Assembly (NCBI GenBank): GCA_963971535.1
Contig: OZ020594.1
Coordinates: 111,336,751-111,400,750, forward strand
Reading direction: 5' to 3'
DNA length: 64,000 nucleotides
DNA from: Notolepis coatsorum
Lineage: Eukaryota; Chordata; Actinopteri; Aulopiformes; Paralepididae
Positions within the stretch are counted from its first letter, which is position 1, and every line of letters starts with the position of its first letter. Below, one piece after another: positions 21,268-32,591 of this stretch. The notes beneath the pieces were generated by a model, which worked only from the letters and a program-made list of their open reading frames with translations, searched no databases and had not been told where the DNA came from. The translations under genes and the position numbers were made by a program.

Positions 21268-22019
21268 GTACATAAGTCGTAATTAGCAGTAGGACCTCGT
21301 TCATACATTCATTACCAAACGTCGACAACTATGATGCACTTCGGACTAGTGTCAGGAAAGGCAAGGAGAACGTGCGCATGAACAGACAGATTATTTGCGA
21401 TAGTGGTAAAGGTTATTCCCTTTTCTAATTTGGCTAATATTTTCTGTCTGTGTCAATAGTGTATTAACGTTATGATTTTACTATAGTGTTTGCGGTGTTC
21501 CTCCGTGCTAGCGTATCTGCCATCTCTTAGCTAGGCTATAGTGCAGGTGGGTGTCATTGCGAGTATGGGCGGAGCCCAGCCAAAAATATCTTGTTCGTTG
21601 GAAGGGCAGAAAGTGGTGCACCAAAGTACTTGATTAAAAATACAAAACAATGAATTTTATTGAAAAACAACTTACAGATGTGTTCCATAGACTCTAAAAT
21701 TGCCCAAAAAGTGAACAAGTGGACCTTTAATAATAATGCAGGACCTGTCGCAGAGGTCTTTAATTGGCATGCAGACGACTCTCAATGTTAGCGGCACACA
21801 GCGGTTAGTTTAGCACACACACCGGGACACACACACGCATGCATTGTTTTTTGTAGGATCGCTGATGCGCTTAACCCATCCCATCATCCTTCCCCCCAAG
21901 AGCAGCCGGGAGCAGACGAGGGCTGTGGCGTGGGCCACGCCCGGCGACCATCCAAGTGCTCCTGCCCGTTTTCGTCACGGACGCGACAGCGTTAGCTATC
22001 TGTTGTTGTGCATGTTTTT

Positions 22020-22212
22020 CCATTGGGTTTCTCTTATCGGGAGGGGGGGGAACCCTTGCGAGCACGGGGAGAACATGCAAACTCTACACAGAAAGGCCCG
22101 GGAGATACCCCACCTGGGTACCTGGCATCGCGGAAACCTGGTCCCCAAGCGGGAATCGAACCCTGGACCTTCTTGCTGTGAGGCGAGAGACCACCGTGCC
22201 GCCCACCTTTAA
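22020..22212 (-). mobile_element. tRNA-derived SINE, minus strand
   Basis: On the minus strand it starts near GTGGGCGGCACGGTGG and has a B box (GGGTTCGATTCCC, complement of 22151-22163). It then has the TTTGCATGTTCTCCCCGTG body found in many fish SINEs. Confidence 0.65.
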
Positions 22213-23515
22213 GCCCATCTATTACGTTACCATTGACTGAAAAAGTGCTTGTCGTCTTGTCAATGTAACATAATTGGAAACGGTAGCCAGAGTAACAAAA
22301 AAGATGTTTAATGTATTTACCATGGATTTAGTAACTGAAGGAATAACATAAAGTAACAACAAACAAACCACAGGACTGTACAGACAGGATCAGCCACCAC
22401 ACACAGGGGAGAACAGAACAGTTATACACAAGGGAATGACGAGACAAGAAACACCTGGGCTGATTACAGATGGATACACCTGGGAGGGAAACGACAGAGA
22501 ACTACAAGACCAGGACGGGGAACTACAACCAGACATTACACATCACACTGGGAACACCTGATCAGGGTACAAACACACTCACACGTAACACCATCGAAAG
22601 TCCCGGGTCTCTTCTTTCATAGGACTACACTTGCATATGGCTGCTCCATTTCCTTGCGTCAATATCTGCCGGTTTCCAACTCAATGCGCTGAGATTTCTG
22701 TAAACTCATATGTATTCATATAACACTTAAAGTAATTGGTAAACAATCTATTGTTTTTAATACAAATAGACCTCCTGTTCACTATAAAGTGCCACGTTTT
22801 GATATATTGAGCTTTAAACTTTAAGTACCGTAAAAAGATTTTGGAACTCACAGCAGGCAGCCTAAAACCCCTTCCTCTCCCAAACCGTTCCTGCAATTGT
22901 TTTATGTTGCATGATGATCATGAATACATTTATTATGTATTGTATTTTTTATGTTTAAATATCAACATTATCTGTCCACCCTCAGTACATTTACTATCAA
23001 TATAATATACTCGTCTGACTTCATCTGATCTTTTCAAACGCACACACACACAGGGAGAATGCCTGACCCCCCCCTTCCCCAGTCCCCTCTGCTGTTCTCT
23101 CTAGCGCTCTGATCAGGATTAGCTTGTTAGATTACACTAACGTAACGTTAATTTCGGACTTTAACACGACATGGTCATAAAGGAATGGCGAGGATTGCAA
23201 AGCATGTTAGATGCATTTGACCCGTTGCGGAATAAAACAGCAGGGATTTTGGGTCGCGAAATATGCACACTATCCTTGCTATGTTGCAATGTGCGTGTTC
23301 CAGACGCTACTGCGCTGTGCTGTAGAGCCGAGCGGATACGAGTCGACTCCACAGGATTTTCAAAATAAGAGTATCGATATGAACCGAACGTTGCTAGCTG
23401 CCGGAGCCATAGATATTATGGCTGGAGCTGCGCTTCTGCGGAGATGAGACTTGCTACAGGATTTTCAAAATAAGAGTATCGATATGAACCGAATGCCTAT
23501 CGCACAGCGTTTCCG
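22213..23515. other. Repeat-like sequence without genes
   Basis: 22330-22585 (ACACCTGGGCTGATTACAGA) has the look of a dispersed fish repeat of unknown class. 22588-22640 is the right part of the old copy of the 2.73-kb unit. A near-exact direct repeat (AGGATTTTCAAAATAAGAGT) occurs at 23350 and 23456. No coding feature was recognised. Confidence 0.4.
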
Positions 23516-23580
23516 TTTGCCGGTAATTACCGGTATTTGACCGGCAAAATCTGTTGAAGTCCGACATATTTAATCTCTCC

Positions 23581-24915
23581 GGTCATAATGTCCGGTGAAA
23601 ATAATTCCCTCTAAGCACAACTTGATTATTTGAATTGTATTAAAATAGGCTAAAATTAAATAGCCTATGCGATGAACGAAACAATCATTACATTTGTTTC
23701 ATCGTTGCTTCACCAAGCAGGTCCCGTCTAATAGACCACCGTAACACTTCCGGGATTCTGAAATCAGGGAGGAGATTGCGGGGGGGTCAAATGAATGAAT
23801 GTGGACAAGAGCCGTGATGTAAGTGGTTGCCGATACGGCTGTGGGGGTGCTAGAGACATGATCGAATAGACGTTTATGCGCCTCGCTCTCCTGAACACAG
23901 CGTGACCCATAACTAATCGATCAGAACTAAATCGGCAGAGAAAAAGCCCATTTTAAAGCACCTATTCCGCATGGACATGCGCAGAGTGCCCATGGAGTCT
24001 GGACGACGCGAGATGACGCTCGAATGAATGTGGACTGTTCCATCAGAGGGGGGAGCTTCAATGGTCATGTAAGTGGCTACAGACCGCTGCACTTAAATAT
24101 AAACATTAGTCTACCTGGAGACTCAATGAGGTAATTGTAGATGTCGCCATAAGACGCGTCTGGCCATTTAGTGGGATCATTTTTTCATTATCCTGTTCGG
24201 CTGGCCACCGAAGCTCCCCCCTCTGATGGAACAGTCCACATTCATTCGAGCGTCATCTCGCGTCGTCCAGACTCCATGGGCACTCTGCGCATGTCCATGC
24301 GGAATAGGTGCTTTAAAATGGGCTTTTTCTCTGCCGATTTAGTTCTGATCGATTAGTTATGGGTCACGCCGTGTTCAGGAGAGCGAGGCGCATAAACGTC
24401 TATTCGATCATGTCTCTAGCACCCCCACAGCCGTATCGGCAACCACTTCCATCACGGCTCTCGTCCACATCCATTCATTTGACCCCCCCGCAATCTCCTC
24501 CTTGATTTCAATGTAACGCGGAAGTGTAGTGGTCTATAATGACAACACTGTGTCAGCGCGAGCTTGCTGCTGCTAGATTTGCGAAAAGCATCCAGCTGCA
24601 GACCCACAGAACCCGCCAGCTTTGCCGGCACAGTGCAGTACTCCAATTCAGCCATTGGCAATTCAGCTGTTGGACCAGAAAACACTGCTGCTCTGCGGGT
24701 CTGCAGCTGGATGCTTCTCGCAAATCTAGCAGCAGCAAGCTCGCGCTGACACATCGTTGTCATTATTAGACAGACCTGCTTGGTGAAGCAACAATGAAAC
24801 AAATGTAATGATTGTTTCGTTCATGGCATAGGCTATTTAATTTTAGCCTATTTTAATACAATTCAAATAATCAAATTGTGCTTAGAGGGAATTATTTTCA
24901 CCGGACATTATGACC
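23581..24915. repeat. 1.3-kb fold-back repeat
   Basis: The arm at 23581-24058 is the inverted match of 24210-24915. For example, CCATCAGAGGGGGGAGCTTC at 24039 pairs with GAAGCTCCCCCCTCTGATGG at 24210, and GGTCATAATGTCCGG pairs with CCGGACATTATGACC. The loop is about 150 bp. The right arm is longer because a 221-bp palindrome is inserted in it. No protein is encoded. Confidence 0.85.
24541..24761. mobile_element. 221-bp palindromic MITE nested in the fold-back
   Basis: The ends are GACAACACTGTGTCAGCGCG and the inverted CGCGCTGACACATCGTTGTC. Inner arms (GCTGCTGCTAGATTTGCG / CGCAAATCTAGCAGCAGC) also pair. The left arm of the fold-back is uninterrupted at the equivalent point (GTCTAATAGACCAC near 23728), so this arrived after the fold-back formed. 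Confidence 0.8.
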
Positions 24916-25285
24916 AGCACCAAGTCGTTGGGAGGTGGAGATATACATCACGCAAACCCACGATAATGTTGCCGTCTCTCTCTGCCAAATTTCTCAGTTC
25001 TTCGCTTGATATAATTAATACAAATGTCCAATATAACGGAATTCGTTAGCTCATAAAAATGTGATTATAACAGACTGCTGTTTATTAATGTCGGGCAGAC
25101 TGCCCACCGACACCTCAAGTCTCGAGGGACTTATTTTTTTTGGAATATATTAATGACTGTATATACGCAAAAGTAGCCTAGTTTTAAGTTAAAATATTAT
25201 AAATGCCTTTAGGATGTCATTCTTTATATAGGCCTATCAATTGTTTTTAAGCTCAATAAACTCTGACTGGAATTTATCCCATTTG

Positions 25286-25500
25286 TCACACCCATTCACC
25301 TCTGTTTAATACACACAGCGTTGTCTCTAATGTTATCTAACTACTGATAGCTCGCGATATCATCAGTTTGGTGCTGGCTAAGTAGCGTGAGCTAACGTTA
25401 GCTTCTAGCCACAATGCTATATTGTTATAATGGCATACTCCATTGACGTTAGCATGCAGCTAACAATGCTACCGATCTTTTTTTAGACTAAACTATCCGC
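25286..25500 (-). repeat. Inverted copy of part of the 2.73-kb unit
   Basis: Reverse complement of about 27172-27388 (for example GCTAACGTTAGCTTCTAGCC here). It lies about 420 bp before the first tandem unit, so two inverted copies flank its left part. Confidence 0.8.
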
Positions 25501-25524
25501 TCTTGTCACACACATTTGTCACAC

Positions 25525-25645
25525 TCAGACCTGCAAAAAAAAATTCTAACGGAAACCCTACTGAAGTAAATCCATTCATCGCACAGACCGTTGTTGCTGT
25601 AGCACGTGCAACATATATCTCGCACTGTACAGCCCTGACCTACGG
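25525..25645 (-). mobile_element. hAT terminal fragment
   Basis: On the minus strand: CAGGGCTGTACAGTGCGAGA, then GCACGTGCTACAG and GTCTGTGCGATGAATGG. This matches the terminus at 59509-59604 upstream of the hAT transposase there, so both are 5' ends of one hAT family. Confidence 0.55.
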
Positions 25646-26791
25646 CTGTTCATGGCTGGATAACATTGGACACACGATCGCGATCAGTACTTGGAATGGC
25701 GATCAGATAATTGGATTATTCTTTTTGCAGTACATCATAGACAAGGTAAGGACTATATGTTATCAATCTTGCGTTGATCCGATAATTTTTTTCCCGCGAT
25801 CGGAGCGTGTGTCTGTGTGCCGTGTCCCGTTAGTTGCGATCAAAGCACGGAGTGGCGGCTTCCCCCCCCCCCCTTTCATGCATCGATGATGAAACATAAT
25901 ACCGATAATCTAGCGTTGATTTCAGATTGATTAATGATTCAGGCGAGAAATGGCATGATTTATAATTAAATGCAGTAAAGCACTGTTTGGTGGCGTTTCC
26001 TGGGATTACACAGAATCACTCTAAAACTATCCTCATATATTCACCACGGTATAAAACGTAAATGTATGAATGAAAAAATTATCAGTTTTTTGCATGTTGA
26101 CCGGAAGAAACTCACTGACAATCGACGTTGTTATTAGATCCATAGCTATAATATTTAATATAGTTTTAGCACTACAAACACCGGCATCTACCCCCATTTC
26201 ATTACAGCGCTGGCACAAACGGCCATACGCCCACAGCGACCTCTGGCGTCCAATGTGTTAAGGGGTTAAGTGTTATTAGCGAAATATGTGTTTATTGAAA
26301 TCATTGGATTGGAAATCGGATGAATTAGACGTGAGGAAATGAGGCCGTCATGAACCCGTTGTAGTCCTAAGATAGAGGAGTCCCAGGGCTTTCGATGGAC
26401 GTCGAAATTTCATAAAACTACACTACCCAGCTCACACCAGCCCCTGTTTAAGCTGGGTTTTTTAAAATCATTTTTTAAAGTTTTTTTCATGATTGTATCT
26501 CATGGGTCGAACAAACCTGAACGTTATTGCCATTACATACAACATACATTATTTCTTTACCTTTCTGTGAACGTCTACAAAAAAACGCGTCGCAATCTGG
26601 TGAAAAATGGAGGAGCTATGGACATATGTGACCGAGTCCAGGGTTTGTGCCTACATGTCTCCATTTTCATTTTCCAGATTTTTCCAGATTGTGAAAGTAC
26701 AGAATGTAAGCTTTCAAATGATGTGTCATACTTTGAAATATGAGAATGTTTTGAATATCATATATTCATTTAAATCTTGTAACTCAGTCTG

Positions 26792-27945
26792 TTGTCTAAG
26801 GGTGCGGTTACACCTTTCGTTTCATTTTCGTATCATTGTCATATGCGTTTCGCCGCGACGTCGTGCGCCTCGAGTCACACTTTCGTTTTTTTTTTTCGTT
26901 TTTGTCACCCGAGCACACTGATGTAGTACACTGCCAAAGCAGTAGGTGGCAGTAGGTGGCAAACATGAAGGCAATTTCAACCAATCAGAACTTGAATGTG
27001 CCTGCAAAGCAAATGTCAACAAGGCGGCCACCATCTTTTGCCTAGTTACCCAATGCAGCAATTCTTTTTCAGCAAAGCCTAATAAAAGTGCAATAAACAA
27101 AACGGATACATTCACTGTGTGTTCTGCCTGTCATTTGTTGATGAAACAAAACTAACATCAACACAAGTGACCACGAAGAGCGGATAGTTTAGTCTAAAAA
27201 AAGATCGGTAGCATTGTTAGCTGCATGCTAACGTCAATGGAGTATGCCATTATAACAATATAGCATTGTGGCTAGAAGCTAACGTTAGCTCACGCTACTT
27301 AGCCAGCACCAAACTGATGATATCGTGAGCTATCAGTAGTTAGATAACATTAGAGACAACGCTGTGTGTATTAAACAAAGGTGAATAGATGACTGGGCCA
27401 TTTTGTTTAATGCTTGTTAAGTTGAAAGAGGAGCTCTGAGCTAACAGGGTCTGAATCCTGATAGCTCACGTTAGCCAGCTGCTCATGCAATCGGTAATGC
27501 TAGCAGAATGAATGGATGTAAACTTTATTTAACATATTGCATATGGGTACAATACAATACGGCTCAATACGGCTCAATTGTTAAGGGAATGCAGACTGTT
27601 GTAGCTTGGACTGGGGTCCTTATAACAATAACTTGACAACACATGGTAGCTGAAGCTATTTGGGACACGGAGCTATGTCCCAAACACACACACTGTTGTC
27701 ACCGGAAGGGCACGCAGATGGTATCTACTGCGCATGGGCGTTTTCGCAACAACGGCTCCGTGCAGACTACACGCTGTTGACGGCGCGTATTTTAGCGTTT
27801 CTCCAAAACGCAAACACAATTTAGCGTTTCAGCCGTATCCACAAAAAAACGCCAAAAAACGCATTTCTGTGTAATAGGGACATGAAACGTATTCAAAAAC
27901 GTATAAAAAAACGCCACAAATACACTAGTCTAACCATGGCCTAAA
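26792..27945. mobile_element. Possible PIF/Harbinger-like non-autonomous element in the unit
   Basis: The left end is TAA then GGGTGCGGTTACACC. The right end, read inverted, is GGCCATGGTTAGACT next to TAA. A 3-bp TAA target and G-rich ends would fit Harbinger, but the inverted repeats match only partly. The same segment occurs in copies B and C. Confidence 0.3.
27527..27602 (-). mobile_element. LINE 3' tail fragment within the unit
   Basis: Matches the reverse complement of the LINE tail at 9800-9880 (ACAATACAATACGGCTCAAT, ATTGTTAAGGGAATGCAGAC). Copies recur near 30245 and 42585 with the same internal duplication of ACGGCTCAAT. Confidence 0.65.
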
Positions 27946-28656
27946 ACACTCAAGGGGAGAAAACGCCTCTCAAAGATGTTCACGCTTCAGCTAGTTTGGG
28001 GGGGGGGGGGGGGGGCGTGGACAACTACCCTCACCTGAATGCGTCCATCGTTAACGTTAATGACTCTCTCTGTGTGAATGCCTTTACCTGGCTCAGTGAA
28101 TCTGAATCCCAACACGCAGCTCTATTCAGATGCAAAAATAAACCCAGCCCCCACCTCTCCTCTGTGGAGAGCACAAACTGTGTTTCAAAATGGCCTTTTT
28201 TAAACACAGAATTCTTACAATTAGAGTTATTATATCTGTTCGCTGTTGTACTAAATATGTTCTTCAACTCTCGAACTGTAGTTGTTACAAAGGGTCAGAT
28301 TAAACCGAATATATATATTTATTACTTGAGATACCTTGTATAATATTTGTATATCGTCTGATATCCCTTGTATATTCTTTGTATATATACACGGAATGTC
28401 CCTTTACCTAGGTACAAGCCAGACCATAATATTCGTTCTCCTATTGGACAGCGACCCCTAGGCGCCAACGGCCATACCCCCAATGGCAAGTTCAAAGCCA
28501 CCGCCAAGGCATGTCTCAACATGTCCAGGTTTGCGCAGTAATACGAGACAGAACTGAGGTTGGCACTAGATTATTCACCTTACGTATAAATACGTCGCAG
28601 GTGGATACAGCAGTAGTCTTATCCTAAAAGTTGAAGCATTCACCACGATACAAGCT

Positions 28657-31016
28657 CAGATTGATTAATGATTCAGGCGAGAAATGGCATGATTTATAAT
28701 TAAATGCAGTAAAGCACTGTTTGGTGGCGTTTCCTGGGATTACACAGAATCACTCTAAAACTATCCTCATATATTCACCACGGTATAAAACGTAAATGTA
28801 TGAATGAAAAAATTATCAGTTTTTTGCATGTTGACCAGAAGAAACTCACTGACAATCGACGTTGTTATTAGATCCATAGCTATAATATTTAATATAGTTT
28901 TAGCACTACAAACACCGGCATCTACCCCCATTTCATTACAGCGCTGGCACAAACGGCCATACGCCCACAGCGACCTCTGGCGTCCAATGTGTTACGGGGT
29001 TAAGTGTTATTAGCGAAATATGTGTTTATTGAAATCATTGGATTGGAAATCGGATGAATTAGACGTGAGGAAATGAGGCCGTCATGAACCCGTTGTAGTC
29101 CTAAGATAGAGGAGTCCCAGGGCTTTCGATGGACGTCGAAATTTCATAAAACTACACTACCCAGCTCACACCAGCCCCTGTTTAAGCTGGGTTTTTTAAA
29201 ATCATTTTTTAAAGTTTTTTTCATGATTGTATCTCATGGGTCGAACAAACCTGAACGTTATTGCCATTACATACAACATACATTATTTCTTTACCTTTCT
29301 GTGAACGTCTACAAAAAAACGCGTCGCAATCTGGTGAAAAATGGAGGAGCTATGGACATATGTGACGAGTCCAGGGTTTGTGCCTACATGTCTCCATTTT
29401 CATTTTCCAGATTTTTCCAGATTGTGAAAGTACAGAATGTAAGCTTTCAAATGATGTGTCATACTTTGAAATATGAGAATGTTTTGAATATCATATATTC
29501 ATTTAAATCTTGTAACTCAGTCTGTTGTCTAAGGGTGCGGTTACACCTTTCGTTTCATTTTCGTATCATTGTCATATGCGCTTCGCCGCGACGTCGTGCG
29601 CCTCGAGTCACACTTTCGTTTTTTTTTCGTTTTTGTCACCCGAGCACACTGATGTAGTACACTGCCAAAGCAGTAGGTGGCAGTAGGTGGCAAACATGAA
29701 GGCAATTTCAACCAATCAGAACTTGAATGTGCCTGCAAAGCAAATGTCAACAAGGCGGCCACCATCTTTTGCCTAGTTACCCAATGCAGCAATTCTTTTT
29801 CAGCAAAGCCTAATAAAAGTGCAATAAACAAAACGGATACATTCACTGTGTGTTCTGCCTGTCATTTGTTGATGAAACAAAACTAACATCAACACAAGTG
29901 ACCACGAAGAGCGGATAGTTTAGTCTAAAAAAAGATCGGTAGCATTGTTAGCTGCATGCTAACGTCAATGGAGTATGCCATTATAACAATATAGCATTGT
30001 GGCTAGAAGCTAACGTTAGCTCACGCTACTTAGCCAGCACCAAACTGATGATATCGTGAGCTATCAGTAGTTAGATAACATTAGAGACAACGCTGTGTGT
30101 ATTAAACAAAGGTGAATAGATGACTGGGCCATTTTGTTTAATGCTTGTTAAGTTGAAAGAGGAGCTCTGAGCTAACAGGGTCTGAATCCTGATAGCTCAC
30201 GTTAGCCAGCTGCTCATGCAATCGGTAATGCTAGCAGAATGAATGGATGTAAACTTTATTTAACATATTGCATATGGGTACAATACAATACGGCTCAATA
30301 CGGCTCAATTGTTAAGGGAATGCAGACTGTTGTAGCTTGGACTGGGGTCCTTATAACAATAACTTGACAACACATGGTAGCTGAAGCTATTTGGGACACG
30401 GAGCTATGTCCCAAACACACACACTGTTGTCACCGGAAGGGCACGCAGATGGTATCTACTGCGCATGGGCGTTTTCGCAACAACGGCTCCGTGCAGACTA
30501 CACGCTGTTGACGGCGCGTATTTTAGCGTTTCTCCAAAACGCAAACACAATTTAGCGTTTCAGCCGTATCCACAAAAAAACGCCAAAAAACGCATTTCTG
30601 TGTAATAGGGACATGAAACGTATTCAAAAACGTATAAAAAAACGCCACAAATACACTAGTCTAACCATGGCCTAAAACACTCAAGGGGAGAAAACGCCTC
30701 TCAAAGATGTTCACGCTTCAGCTAGTTTGGGGGGGGGGGGGGGCGTGGACAACTACCCTCACCTGAATGCGTCCATCGTTAACGTTAATGACTCTCTCTG
30801 TGTGAATGCCTTTACCTGGCTCAGTGAATCTGAATCCCAACACGCAGCTCTATTCAGATGCAAAAATAAACCCAGCCCCCACCTCTCCTCTGTGGAGAGC
30901 ACAAACTGTGTTTCAAAATGGCCTTTTTTAAACACAGAATTCTTACAATTAGAGTTATTATATCTGTTCGCTGTTGTACTAAATATGTTCTTCAACTCTC
31001 GAACTGTAGTTGTTAC
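28657..31016 (+). repeat. Tandem unit, copy B, left part
   Basis: Same content as copy A, broken by the provirus 6 bp into the Bel/Pao LTR segment (TGTTAC at 31011-31016). It continues at 40628. Small differences from copy A include ACCAGAAG for ACCGGAAG near 28839, shorter T and G runs, and a 1-bp deletion near 29366. Confidence 0.93.
31013..31016. other. Target-site duplication TTAC (left)
   Basis: TTAC occurs just before the provirus LTR and again at 40624-40627. The empty site in copies A and C has a single TTAC. Confidence 0.9.
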
Positions 31017-32036
31017 TGAAGTGGATTCCCAGCTTAAATTCCCTATTTACTACTTCTTTCTGCGTTGTGATTTAAACCTTTTTACAAGCTCTTGGGATCC
31101 ACTCTGTGCTAAATGCAGATAACCAGTGTTTTAACTGTTACTGCTTACCCAGAGAGAAAATACGGCGCGGCCGTTGAAATGAAGCGAGATCTGAGCAGTT
31201 TGAAAAAGAACCTGTTTTTAATGAAAAAAGGATTTCAATTAGATGTTACAAAAGAAATATTTGAAAGAATGGTGCAATGAATTCTACCGGAAGCATTCGC
31301 TATGCCGAAGGTCAGTAGAATTCAGTCTAAATTCTCAATAACAAGCTCTGTCTAAAAACACGTCTCGTCTCGTCTTCGATTCTGCTGCGTCGATTTCTCC
31401 TCCTTGCTGGGTCTGTTGTGGAGAAAAAGGGTGTGTGTGGTTCTTGTTCCTTCCTGGTTCTGTTCGGGTGTGTTCTGACTCTCCTGGCACGGAGTCTTTG
31501 CTAATATCCAATTTAGGCTCCGCCTCTAGTTTTACGGCAAGCGGGCGTTTTCCAAACTCTCCTCGAGTGTTCCTATTGGAGGACACTTACTCTCAGCTCT
31601 CATTGGCTAACTCCTTATCGTGACGTTTTACACCGAATTACGTCACGATGTGGATTCTAAGTCCAAATCCTTTGATCAACTGCTCCTTTGTAAAGAAAAG
31701 ACTGTCTGGCGTCTCTCAAGGCAGTTCCTTTGTATTGGACCATTTGCCTAGAACACTTAGGGTGTAAAATCACCCAGTTTATTACTCCCAGGAAGTCCAA
31801 ACGAGACTATCTCTTCATTTGATCAACAGCTGCCTGTCTCAATCACTCTGGTTAAGAGCCTTGGGTCCACGCAGCTGTTTCAAACCACAGATACGTCTCG
31901 TTTGTTTTGTTGAATGAAAATGGATAGCGGCAGAGAAGCCAGGAGAATTTGTGAATGCATTTTACCTGTCGGTGTTGTGCCATTCTGAGACCCCAGGTGT
32001 ACAGTACAATAGTTGGTTTGACTGAAATCTACTACA
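31017..32036 (-). repeat. Provirus 3' LTR
   Basis: 1020 bp, TG...CA on the minus strand (TGTAGTAGATTTC ... CCACTTCA). It carries an AATAAA signal (complement at 31778-31783). Against the 5' LTR I noticed a C/T substitution near 31210 and a 2-bp length difference near 31438. Confidence 0.92.
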
Positions 32037-32060
32037 GTTTCCCCGGTTTGGGGATTAATT
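32037..32060 (-). promoter_or_regulatory. Polypurine-type tract before the 3' LTR
   Basis: On the minus strand CCCCAAACCGGGGAAAC directly precedes the LTR's TGTAG. It is the expected plus-strand primer position, though interrupted by pyrimidines. Confidence 0.5.
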
Positions 32061-32591
32061 ATCCCCAAGATACATGTTAGTATTTTCTCAAACAAACTGT
32101 TTACAATTACCTTAACCTTACTGTTTAACCTAATTACCTCAGAGCCAACCTTTCCAGAATCCTTCTGACTCATTTTCCATATTTGTTAGTATCATTTGCT
32201 TTCAACACCCACATTACTCCCTCCCCCACTGACCGACTATGGACCCATCTTTTATTTACACAGTTCTCTATTCACTCACACCGTTTAACAATTTCCACTC
32301 ATTTTGCAGGTTATATACAATGTTATCAGTTATATCAATTTCACTTCAGTCTAGGTCCGTCCCTTTATACAAAAAGATGATCGTACCAATTACCAGGTTT
32401 AGACTATACTTTATGTGTTTTTTATCCAAATGTGTCTGTTTTGTGCAATTCACTCTGAAAGAAAAGACCTTACATTGCATTTACTATCTAAACATTTCTA
32501 AAAAAGGAGAGAGCTTAGCTAATGAAAAATCAAAAATTAATATGTACACGCCCTCTCCAAGGCCTATCAGTTACACTATCCCTTCCTTTGC
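32061..32591. other. Non-coding interval between pol and 3' LTR
   Basis: This is where env would normally sit in a simple retrovirus. Only about 530 bp remain and no Env-like frame is present on the minus strand. Confidence 0.6.

Larger units (their letters stand above)
19881..21730. mobile_element. TTAA-flanked, Kolobok-like DNA transposon remnant
   Basis: The left end is TTAAAGGTCCCC and the right end is GTGGACCTTTAA, that is TTAA plus inverted AGGTCC. Inside, a plus-strand frame begins with a THAP-like Cys-x4-Cys segment. A TTAA target plus a THAP protein is the combination known from Kolobok elements. Most of the transposase is missing. A SINE sits just inside the left end. Confidence 0.5.
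25923..28656 (+). repeat. Tandem unit, copy A (2734 bp)
   Basis: First of three nearly identical units (starts at CAGATTGATTAATG: 25923, 28657, 40996). Contents in order are AT-rich unique sequence, a possible TAA-flanked DNA element (26792-27945), a minus-strand LINE tail (27527-27600), a G homopolymer (27999-28014), and the first 371 bp of a Bel/Pao LTR (28283-28653). Short frames inside repeat identically in all copies but show no protein family. Confidence 0.93.

Noticed and set aside
26033-26261. 63-69 codon frames conserved in all three tandem units
   Set aside because: Conservation is explained by recent duplication; there is no recognised protein or codon signal.
26822-27155. 97-codon minus frame and 69-codon plus frame in the unit
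   Set aside because: They overlap each other, share no family, and the minus one reads through a T/A run.
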